A program made the translations under genes and the position numbers. DNA of 64,000 nucleotides from Areca catechu (taxonomy: Eukaryota; Streptophyta; Magnoliopsida; Arecales; Arecaceae). Of the stretch, positions 1-10,538 are shown piece by piece. Every line of letters begins with the position of its first letter. Positions within the stretch are counted from its first letter, which is position 1. A model generated the notes under the pieces. That model was not told the origin of the DNA, did no database searches, and saw only the letters and a program-made list of their open reading frames with translations. Location: assembly GCA_021397845.1 (NCBI GenBank), contig CM038044.1, positions 105,088,942-105,152,941 on the forward strand. Reading direction: 5' to 3'.

Positions 1-414
1 GTAAGGGTTCGTCCCATAGGCCTAGGGATCCGGGGTCAAGCGAAATACCCTCAACCATGACCCGGAAGCGGGTCGAAAACCTCAGGACGGTGTACGGCAT
101 CCCATCCATCCTACACCTCACACTTCCGGGCTGAGAGGGGAGAGCAAATAACCCACTAGGTCCAGGGACCCTTCCAATGTACGAGTCCCACCTTAAGGCC
201 GGCCTCAGGTTTCCTCTGCACCCCCTGTTCATAGAGATCTTCAACTTCTATAGGGTAACCCCGGTGCAACTAACCCCGAACAGCATTCGGGTGATATGCT
301 GCTTTATAGTACTATGCCATAGGGCCAAGTCCGACCCCAGTCTATCTCTCTTCAGTAACTTCTTCTACCTGAAGAGGGACTTTAGGAGCCGGGAGTGGAT
401 CCTGTTTGTCCCCC

Positions 415-462
415 GCCAGGGCCGAAAGATCCTGAAGTGCCAGGGCCGAAAGATCCTGAAGT
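415..462 (+). repeat. 24-bp direct duplication inside aORF of Element A
   Basis: Two back-to-back identical 24-bp units (415-438, 439-462) encode an in-frame repeat of eight residues, QGRKILKC-like. T1 has a single copy at the matching place, so this is a recent slippage duplication that keeps the frame. Confidence 0.85.
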
Positions 463-702
463 GCCTCCCGTCGGTCGTCCACGGGTGGAAGGCTAGGTTC
501 TTCTTCATCAACAGCCTCGAACCTTGGGGGTTCGAGCCATTGTGGAGAGAGCCACGAGTGAGAGTCCGCGAGGGGAGGTCGGTATCGGCGACCGACCTGG
601 GCACGTTCAATGTGATTAGTAGAGCCGACCCAGCGGCGGCATTTAAGATGTTGGGGGAAGGGACCCTTCATCAGGCGGGGATCAGCTCCCAGGGATTCCT
701 AG

Positions 703-779
703 GCAAGGGCCGACCCCCCCTTCTTATAATTCCCTTAGCTTTTTCTCTTTCTCTCCTAATTTTGAGTGTCCGGTGACAG
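703..779 (+). other. Candidate intron 1 of aORF (Element A)
   Basis: Homology to the T1 aORF breaks after the AGISSQGFL block and resumes at GGRMQ. The gap contains a pyrimidine-rich tract and ends in GACAG. The donor would be a GC-type site (GCAAGG). T1 has a similar gap (32401-32467) starting GTAGGT and ending GGTAG. This is inferred from comparing two copies; no transcript is available. Confidence 0.45.
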
Positions 780-1301
780 GAGGAAGGATGCAGCGTGTTG
801 ACAAATCCAAGGTCATCCGACGGGCGGTGCGGAAGCGGGCCGCCCCAGAATCAGTTCCCCCGCCAGCCGCCGAGCGACAGAAGAAGAGGCGGGAGGAGCG
901 ACCGGTCCCCGTCGTGGAGGTCGACTCGGATGGGGACGGCATCCCCCTCACCGAGTGCATGACGAAGAGGGCGGCGAGGGCGGCGGCTCCATCAGGAGGG
1001 TCGGTCCTCTGACCGGAGCAGGGACAGCCGGGGGCATCCGACACAGCCGTAGCGCCAACCCCTACGACCGTCGGCGCTGAAGAGGTGGCCCCTTCAATCG
1101 ATAAGGGCAAGGGGAGGGCCGTGGAGGAGGAAGCCGGTAGCGAACCTGAGCGGTCGGACGAGGAGATCCGCCGGGAGGAGTTCCAACACTGGCATGCACT
1201 CGACCACCCTAGGAGGGCGCAGAGCCTGCTGAGGGGCGCAATGACCGATGCTGACTGGGAGGTGTCGATCCAGAGAAACCTGATCGACGTGACTCATGAG
1301 G

Positions 1302-1362
1302 GTAAGGACTTCACCTTATTTCTCTACTTTACTTCTTTACTAACTTGGTCGGACATTTATAG
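1302..1362 (+). other. Candidate intron 2 of aORF (Element A)
   Basis: It starts GTAAGG, is T-rich and ends TTATAG. The next exon begins CTTCTCCAC, and T1 resumes at the equivalent CTCCTCCAC after its own GTAAGT...GTAG gap (32989-33064). In Element A the donor is shifted by one base relative to the frame seen in T1. Confidence 0.6.
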
Positions 1363-2110
1363 CTTCTCCACAGCATCTCCCTCATGGACGACGGCGTCTG
1401 CTGTGTAGTGCATGCCGCCAAGACCTCCACGAAGAGGGTCCAGGAGCTGGAGGCGGCCAGGAGGCCGTAGTGGCGTCCCTGAAGTCTTCCGAGGAGAACC
1501 TGGTGACAGCCTAAGCGGAGTCAGAGTCAGCGAAGGCGGCTCTGAAGGAGACCGAGGGCCGGCTGGCCAACCGCGAGGCCAGGTTGAAGAAAAGGAAGGT
1601 GAAAGCCGACTCCCTCACCTGCCGGTTGGGCGAGGAAGAGAAGCGGTCGGCGAAGGCCGACCAGAGGGCCCGGGCCGAGCAGGCAGCGGCGGCACAGTTG
1701 GAGACCCAACTCAAGGAGTCCAGGAACTGGCCGCGAAGCAGGTCTAGGAGGCCGTGGCGGCATACAAAGCCTCCAGCGGCTTTACTGAAGATATGGAGGA
1801 GGCGGCGGCCGACTTCTACAGGGAGGCCTACGACGATGCCCTGAAGGTGGGTCTGCTCTTCCCGGGACTGGACTTGTCGGGCGCCAAGCTGCGGGACCCG
1901 TCCGAAGGAGAGGGGGCCGAAGCAGAGCCCCCAGCGGAAGGTGAAGTAGGGGCAACTAGGGTTGAAGCTCCAGCTCCAGCGCCAGCCGACGCGGAAGTGG
2001 TGGCCCTTCCGGAGGATCCTCCAGCTACTGCAGTTCTGGTTGCTCCTTTAGTTATAGCTGATGGGGCCGATGTTGTGGCCTCTGACGCATCTCCCGTGGG
2101 TCGGACCTGA

Positions 2111-2520
2111 GAGGTTTGTAAAGGTCCGCCCCACCTTTTGTAAACGCTTTCTTTTGAAATGAATGAAGAAAACCTTCTGATCACATACTTTCAATGTGTG
2201 CATGGGCATAAACAAACATTGCTTCTTTCTGAAATTCTTCTAAGTACCCCCAGTCGGCTCTATGGTACCGCAGGGTTACTAGCTCCATCGAGGAGGCCGA
2301 CGAACGCGGAACAAGTATTTTTCTTCTCAAAATTTCTCTAAGTACCCCCGATCGGCCCGCCTGGGCCAGAAGCCAGTAGGGTAGTCCAGAATGATAACAT
2401 AAATTGGGCCGAGTACTTGGGCACTTCCTCAGGGTCCCTGTCCGCGAGGCGGCTCCCGCTGTGGCCCATCCTTCCTGCGGCCTGGCGGGGGTGGTCCCGG
2501 GATGGTTGCCAACCGTGATC
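2111..2520. other. Spacer between aORF stop and tandem repeat in Element A
   Basis: No ORF of note. It contains the presumed 3' untranslated region of the aORF (plus strand) and two imperfect copies of a segment with 'TTCTAAGTACCCCC' (around 2238 and 2336). T1 has a comparable spacer (33830-34200) with repeated 'TTTCTAAGTATTGG'-like segments. Confidence 0.5.
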
Positions 2521-2763
2521 GGACTTTCGGAGTGAGCTGCCCTAGAGCCTTTGCCGACCGTGGTCGGACTTTCGGAGTGGGCTGCCCTAGGGCCTCTGCC
2601 GACCGAGGTCAGACTTTTGGAGTGGGCTGCCCTAGAGCCTCTGCCGACCGAGGTCGGACTTTCGGAGTGGGCTACCCTAGAGCCTCTGCCGATAGGGGTC
2701 GGACTTTCGGAGTGGGCTGCCTTAGAGCCTCTGCCGACCGGGGTCGAACTTTCGGAGTGAGCT
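2521..2763. repeat. 45-bp tandem repeat array, five full copies plus a partial, Element A
   Basis: Each unit begins GGACTTTCGGAGTGGGCTGC and ends in CGACCGAGGTC-like sequence. Because 45 is a multiple of three, one frame stays open through the array (a 15-residue GRTFGVGCPRASADR period), but this is probably a by-product of the period. T1 carries the same repeat with a 46-bp unit that destroys that frame, which argues against coding. Confidence 0.92.
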
Positions 2764-2790
2764 GAAAGAAGTTGAAGAAGTTTGTAGACT

Positions 2791-4221
2791 TTATTGATAG
2801 TACTTGCGAAGATTGTCTACATTCCACGGGCGCGCTATGTGCCGCCCGTCCAAGTGTGCGAGCCGATAGGTTCCAGCCTGAATTACTTCAGTAACCCAAT
2901 AGGGGCCTTCCCAATTGGGAGAAAGCTTCCCCTGTTCGGTTGGCCTCGAGACCTCCGCCTTCCGCAGGACCAGATCTCTGACTTGGAAGGTGCGCGCTTT
3001 AACCCGTGAGTTATAATATCTGGCCATCCTTTGACGGTAGGTCGCCATCTTCATGCTCGCCCGAAGTCGGGTCTCGTTCAGCAGATCTAGGTCAACCCTT
3101 CGTTGCTCCGAGTTGGCCAGCTCGGTGAATTGGTCAATTCGCAGGGATAGTAGAGAGACCTCCACGGGGATGACCGCCTCACTCCCATAGGTCAGATTAA
3201 ACGGGGTTTCCCCCATTGCCGACCAGGTGGTCGTCTGCCCAAAGCACTGAATGAAGCTCCTCCGCCCAGAGCCCCTTGGCTTCATTCAGCTGGGTCTTCA
3301 ACCCATGCAGGATCGTCTTATTGGTGACCTTGGCCTCTCCATTGAACTGAGGGTGAGCGACCGACGTAAGCCGATGGACGATGTGATATTGTTGACAAAA
3401 GTTCTAGAACTGGAAGTTGTCGAACTGCCTTCCGTTGTCAGTGATGATCGTCTTCGGAATCCTAAACCGGAAAATAATGCAGTTCCGGACAAAGTTTTCC
3501 ACTTTGGCCTCGGTTATCTGCGACAATGCCTCTGCCTTCACCCACTTAGTGAAGTAATCAATGGCCACGAGGAGGAACTTTCGCTGACCGGAGGCCGGGA
3601 AAAAAGGTCCCAGGATATCCATCCCCTATTGAGCAAATGGCCAAGGCGCCGTGAGCAGGGTCAGCTGGCTGGCCTCCTTTGGACGCCGGAGAACCTCTGG
3701 CATGCATCGCACCTTCGTACGAAGTCCAAGGCATCCTTCTGAATTGTAGGCCAGTAATACCCCTGGCGAATGATTTTGTAAGTCATGGACCTTCCCTCAA
3801 GATGATCGCCACAGATGCCCTCGTGCACCTCCTGGAGCGCGTAATCCACATCGGCCGACCCCAAGCATTTCAGCAATGGTTGGGAAAACGAACGCTTGTA
3901 GAGGGCCCCATCAAGGATGATGTATTTAGAAGCCGTTGAGCGGACGCGCCTGGCTTCCATCGGGTCATCCGGAAGGGCTCCCTGCGCCAGAAATGCACGG
4001 ATTGGGTCCATCCACGAGGCTTCTTGCTCAACCTGGTGGATGTCCGTTGGCTCCTCGGCAATGCTCGGGTGCTGCAGACATTCCACGAAGGTCCGATCGG
4101 AGGTACCGACCGCGGCGGTGGCCAACCGTGACAAAGCATCCGCCCGAGAGTTTTGTTGCCGAGGTATATGAAAGATTTCAAAAAATTTAAGTCGTGATAC
4201 CAGGTCCCGTACCTTGTCCAA
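2791..4221 (-). pseudogene. Element A integrase region
   Basis: This part of pol would encode the integrase that inserts the cDNA. The minus-strand pieces read in order: a tether ending in the zinc-binding region with H and CDACQRF motifs (4221-3661); a catalytic core piece with MDILGPF, VAIDYFTKW and IITDNG (3622-3404); and the C-terminal part with ETPFNLTYGSEAVIP and WEGPYWV, ending NLRKYYQ at 2791. At least two frame breaks (near 3650 and 3300) separate the pieces. No chromodomain is visible, as expected for a Tat element. Confidence 0.85.
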
Positions 4222-4560
4222 GTACTTGACTAAGGATCCCTTGCTTCAAACTCTCCCCTCACCTGATTGACCACCAGCTGAGAGTCAAAGAAGGCGCGGA
4301 CCCTACTAACGCCCAACTTATTCGCTATCTTCAACCTCGCAAGTAGAGCTTCATACTCCGCCTGATTGTTCGACACCTGGAACGCGAAATGCAGAGCGTA
4401 CTCCAAACATTGCCCATCGGGGTCGGCTAGGATTAAGCCTGCACCGCACCCCGAGAGGTTGGAAGCTCCATCTACGTGCAGGGTCCAGGCAGGCTCAGCT
4501 TCTCCCGCCGGGTCAGCCTCTCCCGCGGGCTCACCTATGAGCGTCTCGACTGCTGTCGAG
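4180..4560 (-). pseudogene. Element A second (archaeal-type) RNase H
   Basis: After the first RNase H there is a second RNase H-like block. The minus strand reads DGASNL, GAGLILADPDGQ and NNQAEYEALLA, then a QLVVNQVRGEFE-like stretch. A second RNase H between the first and integrase is the known hallmark of Tat-clade elements. A frame break lies near 4240, so this part is not one clean ORF. Confidence 0.75.
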
Positions 4561-4700
4561 GTCGGCTCCGTCCCCCATGTGCATTCCGCAATGAAATCAG
4601 CTATTACCTGGGCTTTCAGGGACGGCCGTGGCTGGAAGGAGATGTCAAACTCGCCCAGCCTGACGGCCCATTTGGCAAGCCGTCCGGAGATATCGGGGCT

Positions 4701-5774
4701 TTAGAGGATCGCCCTGAGGGGTTGGTCCGTCAGCACAACGATGGGATGCGCCTGGAAGTAGGGTCGGAGGCATTTTGCCGCTATGACCAACGAGTACACC
4801 AGCTTTTGCACCTTAGGATATCTGACCTCGGCATCATGAAGGACCTTGCTGATGTAGTAAACGGGTTTCTGCTGGCCGCCTTCCGCCACCCGCACAAGGA
4901 CAGCGCTGACAGCCTCGCTAGAGGCCGACAAGTACAAATACAGCACTTCCCCCTCCGTTGGTTTGGCCAAGTGTGGGGGATTTCTCAAGTAGTCCTTCAA
5001 GACTTCAAAGGCCGACAGGCATTCATCGGTCCATTGGAAGCGGTCTGACCGGCACAAGGTCTTGAAGAACGGGAGGGATCTCTCGGCCGACTGGGAGATG
5101 AAGCGGCTAAGAAAGGCGATGCGACCCGTAAGCTCTTGCACTTGCTTTTTAGTGGTCGGATGAGTCATGTCAATGATGGCCTTGATCTTTTCGAGGTTGA
5201 TCTCAATGCCTCTTTGAGTAACTAGGAAGCCGAGAAACTTCCCGGAGGTCACCTCGAAGATGCACTTGGCGGGGTTTAGCTTCATCCTGTGGCGCCTCAA
5301 CACATCAAAAGACTCCTGCAGGTCCATGATATAGTCGGCGTTATGGAGGCTTTTGACGATCATATCATCGACATACGCCTCCATGTTCCTCCCAAGCTGA
5401 TCTTTAAAGACTCGGTTGATTAGCCTTTGGAAGGTGGCGCCTGCATTCTTTAGGCCAAAAGGCATCATCTTATAGCAATACAGGCCCCTGTCTGTGACAA
5501 AGGCCGTCTTCTCCTCATCTTCAGGATGCATCCTGATCTGGTTATACCCGGAGAAAGCATCCATGAAGCTTAAGAGTTGGTGGCCGACTGTTGCATCTAC
5601 TAGTTGGTCAATTTTCGGTAAGGGAAAGCTGTCTTTGGGGCACGCCTTGTTGAGGTCTGTATAATCCACACAGATCCTCCACTTTCCACTAGCCTTCTTC
5701 ACCATGACGACATTGGCTAGCCACTTCGGGTAGTGAGATTCCCTGATGAAGCCAGCATCGAAAAGCTTCTTCAC
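4701..5774 (-). CDS. Element A reverse transcriptase and first RNase H (open segment of pol)
   Basis: This 357-codon uninterrupted stretch is the best preserved catalytic part of any element here. It starts inside the RT domain (KKLFDAGFIRE), continues through KWRICVDYTDLNKACPKDS and MPFGLKNAGATFQRL to the catalytic YVDDMIVKS box, then the connection region and RNase H with YLYLSASSEAVSAVL and KPVYYISKVL. It ends at a stop just after the RNase H, so the polyprotein is interrupted there. The true start of pol is far upstream. Role: copying element RNA into DNA and degrading the RNA strand. Confidence 0.9.
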   Translation of the reverse strand: MKKLFDAGFIRESHYPKWLANVVMVKKASGKWRICVDYTDLNKACPKDSFPLPKIDQLVDATVGHQLLSFMDAFSGYNQIRMHPEDEEKTAFVTDRGLYCYKMMPFGLKNAGATFQRLINRVFKDQLGRNMEAYVDDMIVKSLHNADYIMDLQESFDVLRRHRMKLNPAKCIFEVTSGKFLGFLVTQRGIEINLEKIKAIIDMTHPTTKKQVQELTGRIAFLSRFISQSAERSLPFFKTLCRSDRFQWTDECLSAFEVLKDYLRNPPHLAKPTEGEVLYLYLSASSEAVSAVLVRVAEGGQQKPVYYISKVLHDAEVRYPKVQKLVYSLVIAAKCLRPYFQAHPIVVLTDQPLRAIL

Positions 5775-5819
5775 TTCTTCAATGGCCCTCTGCCTTTCGG
5801 CAGCGAAGCTTCTCTTCTT

Positions 5820-6083
5820 TTACCGGACAGGCCTATAAGTAGGATATACCCTGAGCTGATAGGTGATAACATCCGCCGGGATGCCTGGCATGTCGGACGC
5901 CGACCAGACGAAGACGTCCGCATTGCTCCTTAAGAAGCCGACCGGCTCCCGCCTTGCACTCACGTCCAGGGCACTCCCTATCTGGAGAACTCGTGGGATC
6001 GTCTTCCTTAAGGGGTACAAATACAATCTTTTCGATAGGCTAACCATGGCTATCGGCTTCATCTCTGGGATCAAGCTGCTCAA
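5820..6083 (-). pseudogene. Element A protease-RT linker
   Basis: The minus strand reads ADVFVWSASDMPGIPADV, the conserved segment just before the RT in Tat-type polyproteins, and runs to a TYRPVR end where a stop precedes the RT. The same segment recurs in T0 just before the G2 insertion (around 23430-23521), which is how the T0 split point was located. Confidence 0.8.
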
Positions 6084-6525
6084 GCGTGGGATGCCCGTCC
6101 AGCTGCTTGTCGTGAATAGCTAGGCATTGCCGAGCTACTCTACGGTCTCCCCTCAGCTCCCCAATTCCGTCACTGGTCAGAAACTTGGCCAACAGGTGAT
6201 AAGTGGATACAATGATCCGGAACTTATTGAGGGCCGGTCGTCCCAAAATTGCGTTGTACGCCAAGATCGTACGAACGACCACAAAGTTGACGGAGAAGGT
6301 TCGCTGGTAAGGTTCCGTTCCGAGGGTCACGGGTAAGGCAATCTCCCTTTCAACCCCGATGGAATTCCCTCCGAAGCCGGTGAGCGGTGCCACGGACTCC
6401 CGCGGTCTAGACCTGGACATGTTCATCCGGATGAAAGCATCATACAGCAAAACCTTCGCGTAACTTCCATTATCGATAAGGACGGGTTTTACATTATAAT
6501 TGGCGATGATGGCCGACACAACCAC
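6040..6525 (-). pseudogene. Element A aspartic protease
   Basis: A 161-codon open stretch contains the retropepsin-like active-site context VLIDNGSYAKVLLYD, then GFGGNSIGVE, LGRPALN and STYHLLAKF. Family members usually have D-T/S-G; here the residue after the catalytic Asp is Asn, a variant also seen in Tat elements, so activity is not excluded. It would cut the Gag-Pol polyprotein. It overlaps the linker segment in another frame, which points to a frameshift near 6060. Confidence 0.8.
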
Positions 6526-6642
6526 AGGGTCATCGCCCGAGAGAGGAGGCTCCGAGAGGTCTTCATCAGAAAAACTAATTACATTGGATCCTCTGGGCCT
6601 TTTTACAATGGCCTGGTCATCTTTCCGCCCCCAGCCGGATCT

Positions 6643-8132
6643 TCAGTGCAGCATGCCAACGCCATCATCCGTTGGGCGTTGATTGAGGAGCTCAGCCTCT
6701 CCCAGGAGGTCTCTAATAGTTAAAGTCTCGGCCCGATCCCGGCGGGGTCGGACGTACTTGTTCAGATACCCCCTCCGAATGAGGTCCTCGATGGCGTCTT
6801 TCAGCTGGAGGCACTCCTCGTGTCGTGCCCATGGTCCCTGTGGAACCGGCAGTATTTGTTTTTGTTTTTGGAGGCTGGAGGGCCCCTCATCGGTCAAGGT
6901 CTTTGGAAAAAGGCCTCGTTCTCAATCTCCATCAGGATCTTCTCCCGCAGTAGGAAGAGGGGCACATAGTTGTTGAACCGCTTGAGGTAGTCCCTCGGCT
7001 TGGGGCTCTGGCGTCGGGTGGGCCGACCGTCATTGCCGGGAGGTCGGACCGTAGGGGCCTTATCGCCCTGCTTCTTCGGAGCCGATCTCCCCTCAGCCTG
7101 GCGCCGGCTCGCTGATTGTTCCTCCACCAAGACGTAAGCAGGTCGGTGTAGCTTGCAGGGAGCTTCTTGTCCAGGAAAAATATGAACCTGGACGAGCGGA
7201 GCCCCCTCTTAAAGGCCGACATAGCCACCGTTTTATTTAAGTCAGGGATCTCCATGGCGGTCGAGTTGAAGCGGGCCATGTAGTCTCGGAGGGTCTTTCC
7301 CTCCGTTTGTTGGATGAGAAAGAGGCAGTCGGTGTTCTTCGAAGTCTGGCTGCGGGTCCTGAAATGAGAGAAAAAAAGGATTTCGAGCTTGGAAAAAGAA
7401 TGAATCGTACCTAGATGGATGGCGGAAACCACATCCGCGCGGCCTTCTTTAGAGTCGCCGAGAAGGCGATGCAATAGAAGGCGTCGGACATGCCCTGCAC
7501 CATCATATGGGCCTTGTAGGTGCCCAAGTGGTCCAAGGGATCGATGGTACCATCGTAGGGGTCCACCTGCGGGATCTTGAAATGTCGGGGGATAGACTCC
7601 CCCAGAATCTATGCAGAGAAAGGCGAGCAGGTATCGTGCGCCAGCATTCCCTTAACGTTCTGCCGCTCAACGATCTCGGCGATGTGCTCCTCCATGCACA
7701 TGATTTGCTGCCGTAGTTGTGCAAGTCTGCAGCAGGGCGCCGGCAGCCGAGAGGGGCAGAGTCGGCGAAAGAGGGGGAAGCTGACCTCGCCCTCTTTCCT
7801 TCAGCGCGGGCCCTCAAGGACCCCTGGAGTTCTGGAGCTGCGAGGGACGGGGGCGGAGGCGCCTCCAGCCGCTGGCTGACGCCGGCGATCGGCTGATGGT
7901 TGACGCAGGAAGCCGCCGGCGGCTGCTGCTGATTGTCCGCCATTTTCAGGAAGCGTTGGACCACTGAGGTAAGTGTCTCAATGTGGTTTACCAACGTCTG
8001 GAATTGTTGCAGCCCCAGGATGATGGTGGGCTCGATGGTGGCGGCGACATTGCTTTCCGCGCGGGGTGCGTTGGGCCCCTGGTGGGAGTGCCCACCCCTC
8101 GTGGAAACACTCCGGGTTCTTCCTCTTGCCAT
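6643..8132 (-). pseudogene. Element A gag
   Basis: The start is taken at 8132 because T1 has an equivalent start (MA-R/K-GR) at 40080, about the same distance from its PBS. Pieces in order: N-terminal region with LQQFQTLVNHIETL (8132-7900); a PQVDPYDGTIDPLDHL segment near 7570; the capsid-like block with EGKTLRDYMARFNSTAMEI (7474-7130); a linker; and a nucleocapsid-like remnant with ECLQLKDAIEDLIRRGYL near 6800. Frameshifts occur near 7700, 7480, 7130 and 6895. The Cys/His residues of the knuckle are partly lost. Confidence 0.8.
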
Positions 8133-8198
8133 AGCTGGATCTTTCCCGTCGATCTTCCCTTTTAGAGCAAGGAGCGCAACGAAGGTTCGAAAGGCGCC

Positions 8199-8216
8199 CT
8201 TCTTCTAGCACCAAAC
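8199..8216 (-). other. Element A primer-binding site position
   Basis: Directly inside the 5' LTR the minus strand reads GTTTGGTGCTAGAAGAAGG. Equivalent positions in T0 (16853, GATTGGCGCTAG) and T1 (40145, TATTAGTGCTAAAGG) share this motif, which fixes the LTR edge. The priming tRNA was not identified. Confidence 0.7.
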
Positions 8217-8988
8217 TGTTGCCGCTCTTTCTCCTGGACCAGGTTCAGTGGGTGCGCTGGAGAGCTTCTCGACCGATCAACCTGCAATAAGTCTATAGGC
8301 GCCGGAGGGGCTCTGGCGGGGGCACTCCGATGCTTAAGTTAAAGGAGGGTTGGAGCAATAGAATGGAAAGAGCTCGGAAAGAGAATTCATAATGGGGAAG
8401 AAGAACCTTACCCTCTTACGTAGGTTCCCTGGGTGCCTTTTACAGGCATGGAGCACTGCCAAATTCTGTTGGGGAACAGGCTGAGAAAGCCCAAATATGC
8501 CCCCAGGAGAATAGGCATGGCGGCGAGGTCGTGGCTGGCGGCGTGGCAGGAGCGTCAGAGTAGTGGCTTGGCAATAAGAATCGTGGCCATGCACTGGGGT
8601 CCATTATAACAGAATGTTAGAACTTGTCGGGGAGAAAAGGCTCCTAGAAACTTCGAGCGACCCCTTCAGCAGCGGGTCGGCCTGACCTCCCAGAAGCCGA
8701 CCATGGCATTCAGCCAGACTTCCAGAAGCTGACCGTGGCATTCAGCCAGACTTCCAGAAGCCGACTGTGGCAGTCAGCAGGGCCTCTCGGAAGCTGACCG
8801 TGGCAGTCGAAGAGGCCAATGCACGGACGGTGAGGCGCCCGTCAGCTCTTGAAGCCCCCGGATCAGCTCTTTGGGAAAGGGGGCCGCGGGGTCCTCTCCT
8901 AGAATCGGGGAGTCGGACCCCGCGCGGGGATCAGCCGACCGGATGCCTGGGGCCGGTCCGACCCGGGACTAGCCGAATGGGCGCAATA
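8217..8988 (-). repeat. Element A 5' LTR
   Basis: The edge at 8217 begins TGTTGCCGCTC (plus view), like the T1 LTRs (TGTTGCTGCAACTTC, TGTTATTGCAACTTC). The far end was placed by matching GCCGAATGGGCGCAATA to the T1 ends (GCCAATTGGGTATAACA). It shares GGGGCACTCCGATGCTTAAG-like sequence with T1, so A and T1 are related families. Confidence 0.8.
8690..8816. repeat. About 32-bp subrepeats in the Element A LTR
   Basis: Roughly four tandem units with the core AGAAGCCGACCATGGCA and AGCCAGACTTCC lie inside the LTR. T1 LTRs have a different subrepeat at a comparable place. Confidence 0.8.
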
Positions 8989-10538
8989 GTGAGGAAGATT
9001 TTGGGTGAATGTCAACCGGCAAACCAAATAATGCCCTTTAAAAATTCTTTCAGAATATTTATGAGGATGGTGTAAGCCTTGTAATGTGTGTATATCAACT
9101 GCAATTTTTCTAAACGAGCACAAACTTCACTTTTTGAACAAATATGTGCTTGACCTCTCTCAATTGTGTTCTTTATAACTTCATATTCTCAGACTTTCAT
9201 CAAATGTTGGACCATAAAATTTCCTGCCTTCTGATTGCATTGCAGATAAGGGAAGTGTCTGAGATTCTCCTCCAAAAGAAATTGCTGGCTGAGTGGTGTC
9301 ATGGGTCGTATTATCAAATTTATCCAGAATAAACTCACTTTGAGACATTATACAATCAACATTATGGATGTCACCCATGAGATCTACACGTTCTGACCTA
9401 GCCCATCAACATGCTTAGGTTCTCTGCAGTTCCAACAATGGACCCTGTTGTCTATCTTTTACAAATAGCTGCGACAACTTGTCATTGTTGGTCTTTGATA
9501 TAGTCATCCATCATTTTATTCCTGTTTTTGCTGATGATATGGAAAAAAGCAACAAATATAAACATAAATAACATAATTTAGATAATGATAAGAAATGAAA
9601 ACACTGTTGATGCTTTCAAAACTTCATGTTTGGCATCCCACGTCTTAGTGCAAACACCATTCAAAGCCCTCGTGTTAAAGTTTGTAGCATTCACTAAAGT
9701 TTTTTATGATGGTTTTAAGATGAAATTTAATATATGTATTTTCAAGCTCAAAAATAATCAGTGAATATGCTTAATTATTACAAATATATGTTTAATCATT
9801 ACATCTCTATACATTAAACTATCATACAATCTCCCAGGATCGATAAGAAATAAAATAACATTAAAACAACTTAAAATCATAATTTAAAGATCCATAAACC
9901 TTAAATTAACTTTAAAATAAGAATTTTAAAAAAGAGCAAAACCAGAGAACCAGTACCAAAATTGGTACACTTCTACATGTTGAGTGTCGGTATGGTTTGG
10001 CATTGTACTTGATTGGTACAGTCCTCGATTCCAAGATTGGGAACATTGTGCAATATTGAAGGATATGCCTAAACACAACTATCCTTAAAGAATAAAAGAA
10101 TCCAAAATCACCAATCACAATCTGTGATCATTGCCATCTCCAGTTCCTCTCTAAACTCAACATTTTAATAGGACTCTTGGTCAAACATTAGTTTGGTTGT
10201 AAGGTTCATTTTCCAAGTCAAAGGGGGGATCATAGTTTGCTTTCATATATGATACAAACAGAATGATCACATATAGCACAACCATAACCATCAAGCCTTA
10301 TCCCAAATATTCAGGGCTAGCAGAATGATCATACATGAAAAGAATATCCAGATATCACCCAATAAAAAGATTAAACAGCTACAAGCTCATCTGCTATTCA
10401 CTAATAAAACAATACATCATGCAAGGTAAACATGGGTTGTAACACTATGCTGAACGTATGATAGTGCATGACAATGAACTTCGTCAAGGCCAAAAATTGG
10501 CATTTGTGATGCCTTCAAAATTTGTTGTAATGGTAAAT
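8989..10538. other. Intergenic region left of the PPR gene
   Basis: AT-rich DNA with no recognisable gene or element. Short ORFs at 9144-9332 and 9912-10118 have no family signature. It includes the presumed 3' untranslated region of the PPR gene (minus strand, below 10539), but no clear poly(A) signal was identified. Confidence 0.6.

Larger units (their letters stand above)
57..2110 (+). pseudogene. Antisense extra ORF (aORF) of Element A, 'putative gypsy-type transposase' family, spliced, broken
   Basis: The N-terminal part (about 177-700) contains the conserved block with FNFYRVTPVQLTPNS and reads like the plant domain annotated as putative gypsy-type transposase. The ATG at 57 is in frame with the one at 177 but a TGA near 132 separates them. 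A middle part (780-1301) is charged, with a KKRREE-like basic stretch and one in-frame TGA at 1010-1012. The C-terminal part (1363-2110) is a Lys/Glu/Ala-rich coiled coil followed by a YKASSGF-type block and an acidic Pro/Ala tail; it contains a frameshift. The copy in T1 (31691-33826) has the same three blocks and matching candidate introns. The function of this protein is not known; it lies antisense to pol. The family name is from memory. Confidence 0.7.
1..8988 (-). mobile_element. Element A: Tat-type Ty3/gypsy LTR retrotransposon, left end off-window
   Basis: Read on the minus strand the order is 5' LTR (8217-8988), primer-binding site, gag, protease, RT, RNase H, a second RNase H, integrase, a 45-bp tandem repeat, then an ORF on the opposite strand. 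The gypsy order (integrase after RNase H), the second RNase H and the antisense 3' ORF are traits of the plant Tat clade. The 3' LTR lies beyond position 1. It is GC-rich and has fewer stops than the other elements here, so it looks like one of the younger insertions. The target-site duplication cannot be checked because the left end is missing. Confidence 0.9.

Noticed and set aside
2502..2765. Open frame with a 15-residue repeat (GRTFGVGCPRASADR) in Element A
   Set aside because: It is a by-product of a 45-bp repeat; T1 has a 46-bp unit that breaks the frame.
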